Below are positions 16,090-24,491 of a stretch of 64,000 nt of DNA, in pieces. Source of the stretch: Saccharothrix sp. ALI-22-I (GTDB lineage Bacteria; Actinomycetota; Actinomycetes; Mycobacteriales; Pseudonocardiaceae); assembly GCF_001984175.1 (NCBI RefSeq), contig NZ_MTQP01000063.1:62001-126000 (forward strand). The letters run 5' to 3'. Under the pieces are notes generated by a model. The model was given only the letters and a program-made list of their open reading frames with translations. It searched no databases and was not told the origin of the DNA. Position 1 is the first letter of the stretch, and each line of letters begins with the position of its first letter. Position numbers and translations under genes: made by a program.

Positions 16090-16413
16090 GTGAGAGGTAT
16101 GTCGGAGCAGGCCTTCCTGGTGCTCACCGCGTTGGCGGAGGAGCCGTTGCACGGGTACGCGATCGTGCGCGCGGTCGAGGGGTTGTCGGAGGGGCGGATG
16201 GTGCTGCGGGTGGGCACGCTCTACGGGGTGCTGGACCGGCTGGTCGTGGAGGGGTTGGCCGAGCGGGAGCGCGAGGAGGTGCACCAGGGCCGGTTGCGGC
16301 GCTACTACCGGTTGACCGACGCGGGGGTGCGGGCGTTGTCGGCGGAGGTGGCGCGGTTGTCGGCGAACGTGCGCGCCGCGTCGTCGGTGCTGCGGGCGAG
16401 GGGTGCGCTGTGA
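16090..16413 (+). CDS. PadR-family transcriptional regulator
   Basis: A 107-residue PadR winged-helix protein: FLVLTALAEEPLHGYAIVRA leads into VLRVGTLYGVLDRLVVEGLA as the recognition helix, then the wing RRYYRLTDAGVRALSAEVAR. It lacks the long C-terminal Vir_act_alpha region, so it is the short subfamily. GTG 16090 is chosen for a leaderless start; ATG 16099 is in frame and preceded by GAGAGG at poor spacing. The stop overlaps the next gene by 4 nt, coupling it to a membrane protein, the usual PadR arrangement. Confidence 0.92.
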   Translation: MRGMSEQAFLVLTALAEEPLHGYAIVRAVEGLSEGRMVLRVGTLYGVLDRLVVEGLAEREREEVHQGRLRRYYRLTDAGVRALSAEVARLSANVRAASSVLRARGAL

Positions 16414-17249
16414 GCCCGGACCCCGGAAAGTCGGACCCGGCAAGCCCGGACCCCGAGGGTGCGGACCGGGGGAGGTCGAACCTGGAGCGCCGCTACCGGG
16501 CGCTGCTGCGGGTGCTGCCCGCCTGGTACCGGCAGGAGCGCGAGGAGGAGATGGTGGACACCTTCCTCGCCGACCGGACCGACGGGCTGGACCTGGAGTA
16601 CGGGTGGCCCGGCTGGGGCGAGGTGGGCGCGACGGTGGGGTTGGCGGTGCGGGTGCGGTTCGGCGCGCGCCGCCCGGCGGGGGCCGTGGTGCGGTTGGTG
16701 GCGTTGACGGGTCTGCTCGCGCAGCTGGTGGCGGGTGCCCAGTCGTGGACGGTGTCCGCGCTGTCGGCGCTGTCGGCCACGCCGGGCTTTTCGTCCTGGT
16801 CCCCCTGGGAGCAGCAGCGCTGGTGGTACGACCCGCTGACGGTGGTGGCGTTCGCGGCGTTCGCGGCGCTGGTGTCGGGGCGTCGCGCCGTGGGCCGGGT
16901 CGTCGCCGGGCTGCTGGGCGTGGCGGGTCTCGTGCCGGTGTTGTCGGCGATGGAGGTGGGGTTCCTGCCGTGGCTGACGGTGCTGTGGCAGCTGCCGGTG
17001 TGGGCGACGGTGGCGGCGGTGCTGCTGGGGTTCCACCGGGAGGCTCCGCCGGTGCCGCGGCTGTGGTGGGCGACGGTGCCGGTCGGGCTCCTGGCGGGCG
17101 TGGTGTCGGTGCTGTTCATCCTCGAGCTGTCGGTGGTGACGATGCTGGTGGCATGGCTGATCGCGGCCGTCGCCGCCGTGGTGGTCGTGGTCCGGCCGTG
17201 GACGGCCCGCGTCCCGACGGCGACCGACCCGACGGCGACCGACCGGTAG
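16410..17249 (+). CDS. Integral membrane protein co-transcribed with padR
   Basis: A 279-residue protein. A soluble N-terminal segment containing RRYRALLRVLPAWYRQEREE followed by EMVDTFLAD is a widespread motif of PadR-linked actinobacterial membrane proteins. About six transmembrane helices follow from residue 85 onward. GTG 16410 overlaps the PadR stop (GTGA). The tail is a short repeat of TDPTATD. By family habit PadR represses this operon until a membrane-active signal appears, but the function of the membrane protein is not known. Confidence 0.8.
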   Translation: MSPDPGKSDPASPDPEGADRGRSNLERRYRALLRVLPAWYRQEREEEMVDTFLADRTDGLDLEYGWPGWGEVGATVGLAVRVRFGARRPAGAVVRLVALTGLLAQLVAGAQSWTVSALSALSATPGFSSWSPWEQQRWWYDPLTVVAFAAFAALVSGRRAVGRVVAGLLGVAGLVPVLSAMEVGFLPWLTVLWQLPVWATVAAVLLGFHREAPPVPRLWWATVPVGLLAGVVSVLFILELSVVTMLVAWLIAAVAAVVVVVRPWTARVPTATDPTATDR

Positions 17250-17252
17250 GGC

Positions 17253-18650
17253 TCACACCTTGGCGGGCACCGGGTTCCCGGACGCGACGATGGCCCGGCG
17301 CACCGGCACGAAGATCATCAGCACGAACCCGAGGACGAAGAAGATCACCAGCGAGATGATCGCCAGCCGGAACGACCCGGTGGCCTGCCCGACGCCGGCG
17401 AACACCAGCGGGCCCAGCCACGACGTGGAGCGCTCGCCGACCTCGTAGAGGGAGAAGTACTGGGCCTCGCGGCCGGGCGGGATCATCTGGCTGAACAGCG
17501 ACCGCGACAGCGCGTTGGTGCCGCCCAGCACCAGGCCGATGCCGGCGGCGAGCGCGTAGAACTGGGTCTGCTGCCCGGCCTGCACGAAGAACGCCGCGCC
17601 GATGACCACGATCCACACGCACAGGCTGACCATGATGGTGCGCTTGGCGCCCCACGACCTGGCCAGCCGGCCGTGCAGCATGCCGCCGAAGAACGCGACG
17701 AACTGCACGATCAGGATCGTGGTGATCAGCACCGTCTCTTCGAGCCGGAGCTCGTCGCGGCCGTACTGGGCGGAGACGTTGGCGACGGTGGCGATGCCGT
17801 CGGTGTAGATGAGGTAGGTGCCCAGGAACGCCAGCGTCAGCGGGAACAGCCGGGCCTGCTTGACGGTCTGGCGCAGTTCGGCGAACCCGGCGGTGACCAC
17901 CGACGCGCCGGACTCGGTGCCGTGCGGCGCCTGGTGCCGTTTGAGCCGGGACAGCGGGATGAGGGTGAACCCGGCCCACCACAGTCCCGACAGCACGAAC
18001 CCGACCCGCACCGCGGCGCCCTCGCTCAACCCGACCGCGTCGTGGCCGATGAACAGCGCCAGCTGCACCGCCAGCGCGACACCACCGCCGAGGTAGCCGA
18101 ACGCCCAGCCGCGGGAGGACACGGCGTCGCGTTCGTCGGGTTCGGCGATCTCGGGCAGGAACGCGTAGTACACGACCACGGACGCGCCGTAGCAGATGTT
18201 GCCGAGGATGAACAGGCCGACGCCGAGGTGCCAGTTGTCGCCGCTGACGGTGGCCAGGGCGATGGTGGCGGCGGAGCCGGTGAACGCCAGCCCGCCGAGC
18301 ATGCGGCGCTTGTTCTGGGTGCGGTCGGCGATGGCGCCCATCACCGGCAGCACCACGACCTGCACGACCGTGGCGATCGACAGCAGGTAGCCCCACAGCG
18401 ACCCGGCGGGGAAGTAGGCGCCGAACAGGGAGATGTCGCACTGCCGCAGCGACCCGTCGGCGCAGGCGTCCGGGCCGTTGCGGGCGGTGTCGGCGATGGC
18501 CGCTTCCTTCGCGACCGCCGTGAGGTAGCCGGAGAGGAACACGGTGACCACCGAGGTGGGGAACACCGAGTTCGCCCAGTCGTACCAGGTCCACCCGCGC
18601 TGTTCCCGCTTGCGGTCCACGGCGGGTGCGGTGCTGTCGGCCACGCTCAT
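17253..18650 (-). CDS. UMF1-family (Atg22-like) MFS transporter
   Basis: A 465-residue major facilitator protein with about twelve membrane spans. The N-terminal GWTWYDWANSVFPTSVVTVF is the hallmark of the UMF1/Atg22 group, and PVMGAIADRTQNKRRML is the MFS loop 2-3 motif. A second-half motif GGMLHGRLARSWGAKRTIM is also present. The insertion DACADGSLRQCD in the first external loop carries two cysteines. ATG 18650 is preferred; GTG 18677 would add nine residues overlapping the promoter. A 20-bp palindrome lies 30 nt upstream. The substrate is unknown. Confidence 0.9.
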   Translation of the reverse strand: MSVADSTAPAVDRKREQRGWTWYDWANSVFPTSVVTVFLSGYLTAVAKEAAIADTARNGPDACADGSLRQCDISLFGAYFPAGSLWGYLLSIATVVQVVVLPVMGAIADRTQNKRRMLGGLAFTGSAATIALATVSGDNWHLGVGLFILGNICYGASVVVYYAFLPEIAEPDERDAVSSRGWAFGYLGGGVALAVQLALFIGHDAVGLSEGAAVRVGFVLSGLWWAGFTLIPLSRLKRHQAPHGTESGASVVTAGFAELRQTVKQARLFPLTLAFLGTYLIYTDGIATVANVSAQYGRDELRLEETVLITTILIVQFVAFFGGMLHGRLARSWGAKRTIMVSLCVWIVVIGAAFFVQAGQQTQFYALAAGIGLVLGGTNALSRSLFSQMIPPGREAQYFSLYEVGERSTSWLGPLVFAGVGQATGSFRLAIISLVIFFVLGFVLMIFVPVRRAIVASGNPVPAKV

Positions 18651-18660
18651 GGGGGCGGAC

Positions 18661-18700
18661 TGTATATCGCCCGCCACCCGTTGGTGGTGATCACCACCAA
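18661..18700 (-). promoter_or_regulatory. Promoter and 20-bp palindromic operator of the UMF1 transporter
   Basis: The perfect palindrome with half site TTGGTGGTGA occupies 18681-18700. On the minus strand a TATACA -10-like element (18666-18661) lies 14 nt downstream of it, so the palindrome covers the -35 position. This is a repressor-type layout. No regulator gene is adjacent, so the binding protein is unknown. Confidence 0.65.
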
Positions 18701-18737
18701 GCTGTTGCCAACCGGTCGCCGGTGGTACCCGCGGGGG

Positions 18738-19514
18738 TCAGCCGCCGGCCCACGCCTGGCGGGCGACGAGCACGTCGCGCAGCCGGTCGGGGCGGTCGGT
18801 GACCAGACCGTCCACGCCCAGGTCCAGCAGCGCGCGCATCGCGGTCTCGTCGTCGATGGTCCACACGTGCACCTCCAGACCGCGGCGGTGCGCGGCGCGG
18901 ACGAACCGGCCGTCGACCACCAGCAGCCGGCCCTGGTTCACCGGCACCTGCGCCACCATGCCCCGCACCGGCAGCCCCACCAGCGGCATCCGGCCCGCCG
19001 CCCACAGCGCGCCCGCCGACCGCGGCCCCATCGACGTCAGCAGCCCCGGCCCGCCCAGGCGGCGCAGCCGCGCGAGGCGTTTCTCGGAGAACGACGCCAG
19101 GCACACCCGGTGCAGCGCGTCGGTGCGGCGCAGCACCTCCAGCACCGGCACCACCGCCGAGTCGGCCTTGACGTCGATGTTGACCAGCGCGTCGGGCAGT
19201 TCCTCCAGCAGGTGTTCCAGCCGCGTGATCGGCTCCCGCCCCCCGACGTTCGCGCGCCGCACCACCGACCACGGCTGCGTCGCCACCGGACCCGTGCCGT
19301 CGGTGGTGCGGTCCAGCACCGTGTCGTGGTGCACCACCACGACACCGTCGGAGGTGGCGTGCACGTCGGTCTCCAGGTACCGGAACCCCTCCCGGGCGGC
19401 GCGGCGGAACGCGGCCAGCGAGTTCTCCATCCCCGCCAGTTCGGCGAGGTGCCAGCCCCGGTGGGCGAACGCCCGGGGGTGCGGTCCGGACAGGTACGGG
19501 TGGTTCGCGGTCAC
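18738..19514 (-). CDS. Glycerophosphodiester phosphodiesterase
   Basis: A 258-residue GDPD-family TIM barrel that hydrolyses glycerophosphodiesters to glycerol-3-phosphate and an alcohol. Catalytic motifs are FAHRGWH near the N-terminus, ENSLAAFRRAAREGFRYLET followed by DVHATSDGVVVVHHD, and DVKAD. The C-terminal VWTIDDETAMRALLDLGVDG with VTDRPD is also typical. No signal peptide is seen, so it is probably cytoplasmic. GTG 19514 gives a start just before the first domain strand; upstream codons are low in conservation. Confidence 0.93.
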   Translation of the reverse strand: MTANHPYLSGPHPRAFAHRGWHLAELAGMENSLAAFRRAAREGFRYLETDVHATSDGVVVVHHDTVLDRTTDGTGPVATQPWSVVRRANVGGREPITRLEHLLEELPDALVNIDVKADSAVVPVLEVLRRTDALHRVCLASFSEKRLARLRRLGGPGLLTSMGPRSAGALWAAGRMPLVGLPVRGMVAQVPVNQGRLLVVDGRFVRAAHRRGLEVHVWTIDDETAMRALLDLGVDGLVTDRPDRLRDVLVARQAWAGG

Positions 19515-19581
19515 ACCCGGAGTCTGCCCTGGCGGCGTGGCGCGGGGGTGACCGGCGGGTAGCCGGATACCGTCGCGCGCC

Positions 19582-19938
19582 ATGGAGTTGGTGACCGAGG
19601 CCGTCGCGGCGCGCCGTGAGGAAGCCAGGCACTGCGCCTGGTGCGGACGCCGCCTGCCCGACAGCGGCCGGATCGGGCGGCCGCGCCGGTACTGCGCGCA
19701 GCCCTGCCGGCAACGCGCCTACGAACGCCGTGCCGCCGTGCAGCGCGGCGGGCTGCCCGAGGACGCCGTGGTGCTGTCGGCGGGGGAGCTGGCCGATCTG
19801 CAGGACCGGCTGTTCCAGCTGCGGTGCGCCGCGGAGGACGTCGCCACCGCCGCCGCGGACGGCGCCGCGCGGGCGGAACTGCGGCGGCTGGCCGGGGAGC
19901 TGGCCGACACCGCGCGGGGTCTGGAGCGGTTGCGCTGA
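19582..19938 (+). CDS. Small protein with CxxC...CxxxC zinc-ribbon-like region
   Basis: A 118-residue protein of unknown function. Four cysteines in HCAWCGRRLP and RYCAQPCRQRAYERR (residues 17-50) form a likely zinc site resembling FmdB-like or CGNR-type fingers, followed by a basic stretch that could contact nucleic acid. The C-terminal half is an alanine/leucine-rich helical segment (ELADLQDRLFQLRCAAEDVA). ATG 19582 is the only good start. It is divergent from the GDPD gene and 69 nt before the cyclic-di-GMP gene. Confidence 0.75.
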   Translation: MELVTEAVAARREEARHCAWCGRRLPDSGRIGRPRRYCAQPCRQRAYERRAAVQRGGLPEDAVVLSAGELADLQDRLFQLRCAAEDVATAAADGAARAELRRLAGELADTARGLERLR

Positions 19939-20006
19939 ATCGCGTCGGCTTGCCCCTTTCGCGTGCTCTCGACCATCATGTCGCGCGGGGTGGCGAGGAG
20001 GGGCGC

Positions 20007-22064
20007 GTGAACGGCGACGGCGCGTTGCACCGGGAGGTGCTCGACCGGGCCGACGTCGGTTTCGGTGTGACGGACGCGGACGGCACGCTGGCGTGGGTGA
20101 ACCCGGCGCTGGCGGAGATCCTCGGCGTCGGCGTGGACCACGTGGTCGGCCGGTCGCTGCCCGCGCTGCTGCCCGGCGCCCCCGACCGCCCCCGCCCCGG
20201 TCTCGCGCTGCTCACCCCCAGTGCCTACCGCAAGGGCCACCGCTGGCTGGAGGTCACCTGCCAGCGGTTCGACTCCGGCTCCGGCTCCGGCTCCGACTCG
20301 GGCTCGGGTGGGGAGCTGCTGTACCGGGTGGTGGACGTCACCGCGTGGCGCGACCGGGAACTGGAGGCCACCCACGAGGCCGACGCGTTGCGCCGCGCCC
20401 AGGTGCTGGGCCGGATGGGCACGTGGGAGTGGCACATCGCCGAGGACCGCGTGGTCTGGTCGGACACGCTGCTGGAGCTGTTCGGGTTCCCGCCCGACAC
20501 GCAACTGGACTTCGACACCTACGCCGCGCTGGTGCACCCCGACGACCTGCCGATGATCCAGGCCACCCTGCAGGAGGCGATGCGGTCGGGCGCCGGGTTC
20601 TCCTACACCCACCGCATGACGCTGGCCGACCGGCACACCGAGCGCTGGTTCGAGTGCTTCGGCGAGATCGTCGCCGACGAGGACGGCGCGCCGCAGCGCG
20701 TGCTGGGCACCGCGCACGACATCACCCGGGCCCGCCGCGTCCACGACGAACTGCTCGCCCTGGCCGAACAGGACCCCCTCACGGGCCTTGCCAACCGGCG
20801 TGCCGTCACCCGCGAACTGGAACGGCAGCTCGCCACCGGGCCGGGCGCGATGCTGCTGCTGGACCTGGACAACTTCAAGGACGTCAACGACCTGCGCGGC
20901 CACGCCGTCGGCGACCGCCTCATGAAAGCCCTCGCCGCCGCGCTGCGCTCCCGCCTGGACCCCTCCCGGCTGATCGGCCGGCTCGGCGGTGACGAGTTCG
21001 CCGTCGTCCTGCCCGGCTGCGCCCTCGCCGACGCCGCGGTCGTCGCCGAAGAACTTCGGGATGCCGTAGCCGCGTTGCCGCTCGTCGGTGCCGCCAGCCG
21101 CACCACCGTCTCCACCGGTGTCGCCGAGTACGGGCCGGGCGACACGTGGGAACTCGTCCTGGCCAACGCCGACCTCGCCCTTTACGCCTCCAAGGCCGCC
21201 GGCCGCAACCGGGTCACCGTCTACGAACCCGGCCACTACGCCGACACCGCCAAACGGGTCTCCGTCCTCGACCGGCTCCGCGCCGCCCTCGACAACGGCG
21301 CCCTGGCCCTGCACGCCATGCCCATGGTGCAGCTGGCGACCGGCAAGACCCTCGGTCACGAACTGCTGCTGCGCCTGGAGGACGGGCAGGAGCCCTACCT
21401 GGGGCCCGCCGAGTTCCTGCCCGAGGCCGAACGCTCCAACCTCGTGCTCGACATCGACCGGTGGGTGCTGTCCACCGCGATCGACGCCCTCGTGCGGCAC
21501 CCCGACCCCGAACTGCGGTTCAACGTCAACATCTCCGGCCGCACCCTGGAGGACGAGGACTTCGGCGGGTTCGTCCTGGACCGGCTCGCCACCGCCGGCG
21601 TCGCACCCGGACGCCTCGGCCTGGAGATCACCGAGACCGCCGCGGTCACCAACCTCGACGCCGCCCGCGCCCTGGCGATGCAGCTGCGCGGCTTCGGCTG
21701 CCGCATCACACTGGACGACTTCGGCTCCGGGTTCGGCTCGTTCGTCCACCTCAAACACCTGCCCATCACCGGCATCAAGATCGACGGCGAGTTCGTCCGC
21801 GGCATCGACGAACGCTCCACCGACGCCGTCCTCGTCGCCGGCATCGTGCAGATCGCCCGCGGCCTGGGCCTGTCCGCCGTCGCCGAATGGGTCGAACGCC
21901 CCGCCCAGGTCGAAGCCCTGATGCGGCTGGGCGTCCGGGTGGGCCAGGGATTCCACCTGGGCAGGCCCATCCCGCTCACGCAGGTCCTCTCGGCGCAGCC
22001 CTTACCGCCGAACGGAGCATTGTCGCCACGCCCGGTCGGTGCGGAGGATAGGGCGCGTTCCTGA
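20007..22064 (+). CDS. PAS-PAS-GGDEF-EAL cyclic-di-GMP protein
   Basis: A 685-residue cytosolic sensor with two PAS domains (about 10-112 and 130-243), GGDEF (about 250-410) and EAL (about 425-665). The cyclase motif GGDEF is intact at 327-331. There is no RxxD inhibitory site; DPSR occupies that position. The phosphodiesterase signature is ELL instead of EAL, but the other catalytic motifs (FNVNIS, LEITET, LDDFGSGFG, IKIDGEF, AEWVE, VGQGF) are kept, so it may be bifunctional. A serine-glycine linker (SGSGSGSDSGSGG) is inserted late in the first PAS domain. GTG 20007 has GAGGAGGGG upstream. In actinomycetes cyclic-di-GMP controls development through BldD. Confidence 0.93.
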   Translation: MNGDGALHREVLDRADVGFGVTDADGTLAWVNPALAEILGVGVDHVVGRSLPALLPGAPDRPRPGLALLTPSAYRKGHRWLEVTCQRFDSGSGSGSDSGSGGELLYRVVDVTAWRDRELEATHEADALRRAQVLGRMGTWEWHIAEDRVVWSDTLLELFGFPPDTQLDFDTYAALVHPDDLPMIQATLQEAMRSGAGFSYTHRMTLADRHTERWFECFGEIVADEDGAPQRVLGTAHDITRARRVHDELLALAEQDPLTGLANRRAVTRELERQLATGPGAMLLLDLDNFKDVNDLRGHAVGDRLMKALAAALRSRLDPSRLIGRLGGDEFAVVLPGCALADAAVVAEELRDAVAALPLVGAASRTTVSTGVAEYGPGDTWELVLANADLALYASKAAGRNRVTVYEPGHYADTAKRVSVLDRLRAALDNGALALHAMPMVQLATGKTLGHELLLRLEDGQEPYLGPAEFLPEAERSNLVLDIDRWVLSTAIDALVRHPDPELRFNVNISGRTLEDEDFGGFVLDRLATAGVAPGRLGLEITETAAVTNLDAARALAMQLRGFGCRITLDDFGSGFGSFVHLKHLPITGIKIDGEFVRGIDERSTDAVLVAGIVQIARGLGLSAVAEWVERPAQVEALMRLGVRVGQGFHLGRPIPLTQVLSAQPLPPNGALSPRPVGAEDRARS

Positions 22065-22085
22065 CCTCCGCCCATTCCCGCCGTT

Positions 22086-22150
22086 TCCCCGCCTGATCTC
22101 CACCGGTCTTCCGCCTGATGTCTTCCGCCTGATCTCCGCCTGATCCCGCC
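22086..22150. repeat. Short degenerate tandem repeats of CCGCCTGATCT
   Basis: Four close copies of CCGCCTGAT(C/G)(T/C) occur in the 108-bp gap between the cyclic-di-GMP gene and the VOC gene, two of them as CTTCCGCCTGATGT and CTTCCGCCTGATCT in tandem. They are too short to classify and could be a slippage-derived minisatellite or clustered binding sites. Confidence 0.6.
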
Positions 22151-22172
22151 GCCCCGATGGGAATCCACCGCC

Positions 22173-22838
22173 GTGCCCGGTACACCCGACAGCCCCGCGC
22201 GCGGTGTCCGCCGCGTCGAGCTGAGCACCCCCCACCCCGAACCCATCGCCGAGTTCTACGCCCGCCTGCTGGGCTGGGCCGTCATCGCCGAACCCGACGG
22301 CTCCTTCACCGGCTGGGTCGGCGACCGCCTCGCCACCCACGTCCGCCCCGGAACCCCCGGCTGGCGCGTCGTCTTCGCCGGCACCGGACCGCGCGAACTC
22401 GACGGCGCCGCCGTCGACCGGGGACGCGTCCTGCACGGCCCCTGGGCACCCCGACCCCGCCCCGGCGAACCCTGCTGGCTCGAACTCATGGGCGACCCCG
22501 CCGCCGACGACTACTGGGCCGGCGAACTGGGCTGGCAGGTCCGCGACCCCGGCGCCGACTTCACCCTCTACGACGCCGCCCTCGCCGACGACCGCCGCCC
22601 CGTCGCCGGCCGCCTCACCGCCGACGGCGGCTGGACCTGCTACTTCGCCGTCCCCGACGCCACCAGGACCGCCACCGAGGCCACCGCACTCGGCGGCACC
22701 GTCCTCATCGGCCCCCGGGAAGTCCCCACCGGCGTCGTCGCCGCCGTCGCCGACCCCGCCGGCACCGTGTTCGCCCTGCTGGAAAACCCTCCCGGCTGGG
22801 GCGGCACCTGGTGCGCCGGCACCCGCAAACCCGACTGA
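22173..22838 (+). CDS. Two-domain VOC (glyoxalase/bleomycin-resistance fold) protein
   Basis: A 221-residue protein with two vicinal-oxygen-chelate modules: the first from VRRVELSTPHPEPIAEFYAR with LLGW, the second from EPCWLELMGD to VADPAGTVFALLE. It resembles actinomycete CFP32-type glyoxalase-like proteins used as accessory enzymes or drug-binding proteins. Metal-binding residues are not obvious. GTG 22173 is the chosen start. It converges with the PPOX gene; substrate unknown. Confidence 0.85.
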   Translation: MPGTPDSPARGVRRVELSTPHPEPIAEFYARLLGWAVIAEPDGSFTGWVGDRLATHVRPGTPGWRVVFAGTGPRELDGAAVDRGRVLHGPWAPRPRPGEPCWLELMGDPAADDYWAGELGWQVRDPGADFTLYDAALADDRRPVAGRLTADGGWTCYFAVPDATRTATEATALGGTVLIGPREVPTGVVAAVADPAGTVFALLENPPGWGGTWCAGTRKPD

Positions 22839-22902
22839 CCGACCCTGACATCCATACCCCGGGCAGGTGGTGGCGGGGGAGTGGCCGGCCGGAGGAGGGG
22901 GG

Positions 22903-23364
22903 TCAGTCGGCGAGTTCGGGTGGGAAGCCGCCGGTCGCGATCGGACCCCAGCGGTCGATCGTCACGCGGATCAGGGACTTGCCCTGGCGGCGCATCGCCT
23001 CCCGGTACTCGTCCCAGTCCGGGTGCTCGCCGGCGATGCAGCGGTAGTACTCCACCAGCGGCTCCAGGGCCTCCGGCAGGTCCAGCACCTCCGCGCGGCC
23101 GTCGACCTGCACGTACGGGCCGTCCCAGTCGTCGGACAGCACGCACACCGTCACCCGCTCGTCACGGCGGGCGTTGCGGGACTTCGCCCGCCCCGGATAC
23201 GTGGACACCACGATCCGGCCCTCGTCGTCCACACCGCACGACACCGGCGACACCTGCGGACGCCCGTCCGCACGGGTCGTGATCAACAGTGCCCGGTGGC
23301 GGGGGCGGAGGAAAGCGACCAACTCGTCGCGGGACGCGGTATCGGCGGTGGCGATTCTCGGCAT
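22903..23364 (-). CDS. PPOX-class (FDOR-B) flavin/F420-dependent oxidoreductase
   Basis: A 153-residue split-barrel protein of the pyridoxamine-5'-phosphate-oxidase-like superfamily, close to Rv1155-type F420-binding proteins. Visible segments are RPRHRALLITTRADGRPQVS, PVSCGVDDEGRIVVSTYPGR followed by AKSRNARRDERVTVCV, and YVQVDGRAEVLDLPEALEPL. Such proteins reduce biliverdin-like or quinone-like substrates; the exact role is unknown. ATG 23364 is divergent from the hydrolase gene 28 nt away. Confidence 0.87.
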   Translation of the reverse strand: MPRIATADTASRDELVAFLRPRHRALLITTRADGRPQVSPVSCGVDDEGRIVVSTYPGRAKSRNARRDERVTVCVLSDDWDGPYVQVDGRAEVLDLPEALEPLVEYYRCIAGEHPDWDEYREAMRRQGKSLIRVTIDRWGPIATGGFPPELAD

Positions 23365-23392
23365 GCGGCAAGCCTAGGAGAAGATCACCGCC

Positions 23393-24235
23393 ATGGCCCG
23401 CTTCACGACCTACGACGGCACCACCCTCGCCTACCACGAGACCGGCGACGGACCACCGCTGGTGTGCGTGCCCGGAGGCCCCGGACGCGCCGGCGCCTAC
23501 CTCGGCGACCTGGGCGGACTGGACCGGCACCGCACCCTGCTGCTGCTCGACAACCGCGGCACCGGCGATTCCGACACCCCCGCCGACCCGGCCACCTACC
23601 GGCGCGACCGGCTCGCCGCCGACGTCGACGCCCTGCGCGCACACCTGGGCCTGGAACGGATCGACCTGCTCGGCCACTCCGCCGGCGCGGGCATCGCCAT
23701 GGCCTACGCCGAACACCACCCCGACCGGCTCGCGTCGCTGATCCTGCTCACCCCCTCGCTGCGCGCGATCGGCACCACCCCCACCGAACAGGACTGGGCC
23801 CGCCACCTGCGCGCCCACGCCGGGCAACCGTGGATCACCGAGGCCGCCGCCGCGTTCACCGCGTGGAGCGCCGGCAACGACACCCCCGCCAACCGGCTCG
23901 CCGCCGCACCCCTGTTCTACGGCCGCTGGGACGACCGGGCCCGCGCGCACGCCGCCGCCGAAACCACCGAGGCGTCCCCCGCGGCCCAGACCGGGTACGC
24001 CGCCGACGGCGCGTTCAGCCCCGGCCACACCCGCCGCGCGCTCGCCGACCTCGACATCCCCGTCCTGGTGTACGCCGCCGACGCCGACCCGGTGTCCCCG
24101 CCGCACCTGGTACGCGAACTGGCCGACCTGATCCCCGGCGCCCGCTACGTCGAACAGCCCGGCGGCGGCCACTTCCCGTGGCTGGAGGACCCCGACTTCC
24201 TCGTCGACCGGCTCCGCGACTTCCCACCCCGCTGA
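23393..24235 (+). CDS. Alpha/beta-hydrolase (proline-iminopeptidase-like)
   Basis: A 280-residue alpha/beta-hydrolase. The oxyanion region VCVPGGPGRAGAYLG, the strand LLLLDNRGTGDSDTP, the nucleophile elbow GHSAGAG and the late His in GGGHFPWLE complete a Ser-Asp-His triad. The GGPG and DNRGTGDS motifs place it close to proline iminopeptidases, though substrate is uncertain. ATG 23393 follows AGGAGAAG. An 18-bp hairpin terminator begins 1 nt after the stop. Confidence 0.88.
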   Translation: MARFTTYDGTTLAYHETGDGPPLVCVPGGPGRAGAYLGDLGGLDRHRTLLLLDNRGTGDSDTPADPATYRRDRLAADVDALRAHLGLERIDLLGHSAGAGIAMAYAEHHPDRLASLILLTPSLRAIGTTPTEQDWARHLRAHAGQPWITEAAAAFTAWSAGNDTPANRLAAAPLFYGRWDDRARAHAAAETTEASPAAQTGYAADGAFSPGHTRRALADLDIPVLVYAADADPVSPPHLVRELADLIPGARYVEQPGGGHFPWLEDPDFLVDRLRDFPPR

Positions 24236-24236
24236 C

Positions 24237-24293
24237 CCGGCGGACCGGCACCCGACGACGCTGACCCGACGACGCCGGGTGCCGGTCCGCCGG
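24237..24293 (+). terminator. 18-bp hairpin terminator after the hydrolase gene
   Basis: Perfect 18-bp arms (CCGGCGGACCGGCACCCG and its complement, 24237-24254 and 24276-24293) enclose a 21-nt loop immediately after the stop codon. The next 198 bp, up to the convergent AfsR-type gene, hold no gene that I can support. Confidence 0.85.
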
Positions 24294-24491
24294 CTCTGCT
24301 CCACGTGCGGCGCCGAGGTCACCGATCACGGCCCGTTCCACAGGCTGCCCGAGGACCGCGGGACCGGCCGCGCCGACAGCGCGGCGCCCGCCACCACGCC
24401 GAGATCGCCGCCCAGCACGCCGTGCACCCCCGCGTCCGGCCAGAGCCGGGCGGCGCGGCCGTCAGGCTGTCCGGCCGACAGCGCGGAACGC

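Noticed and set aside
20267..20310. Repeated GGCTCC hexamers
   Set aside because: They encode a Ser/Gly linker inside the cyclic-di-GMP gene and are explained by the protein.
24294..24491. Minus-strand frame with GVHGVLGGDLGVVAGAALSA, vaguely like the end of a ROK-type kinase
   Set aside because: Too short and no upstream part; similarity to a Gly/Ala-rich tail could be chance.
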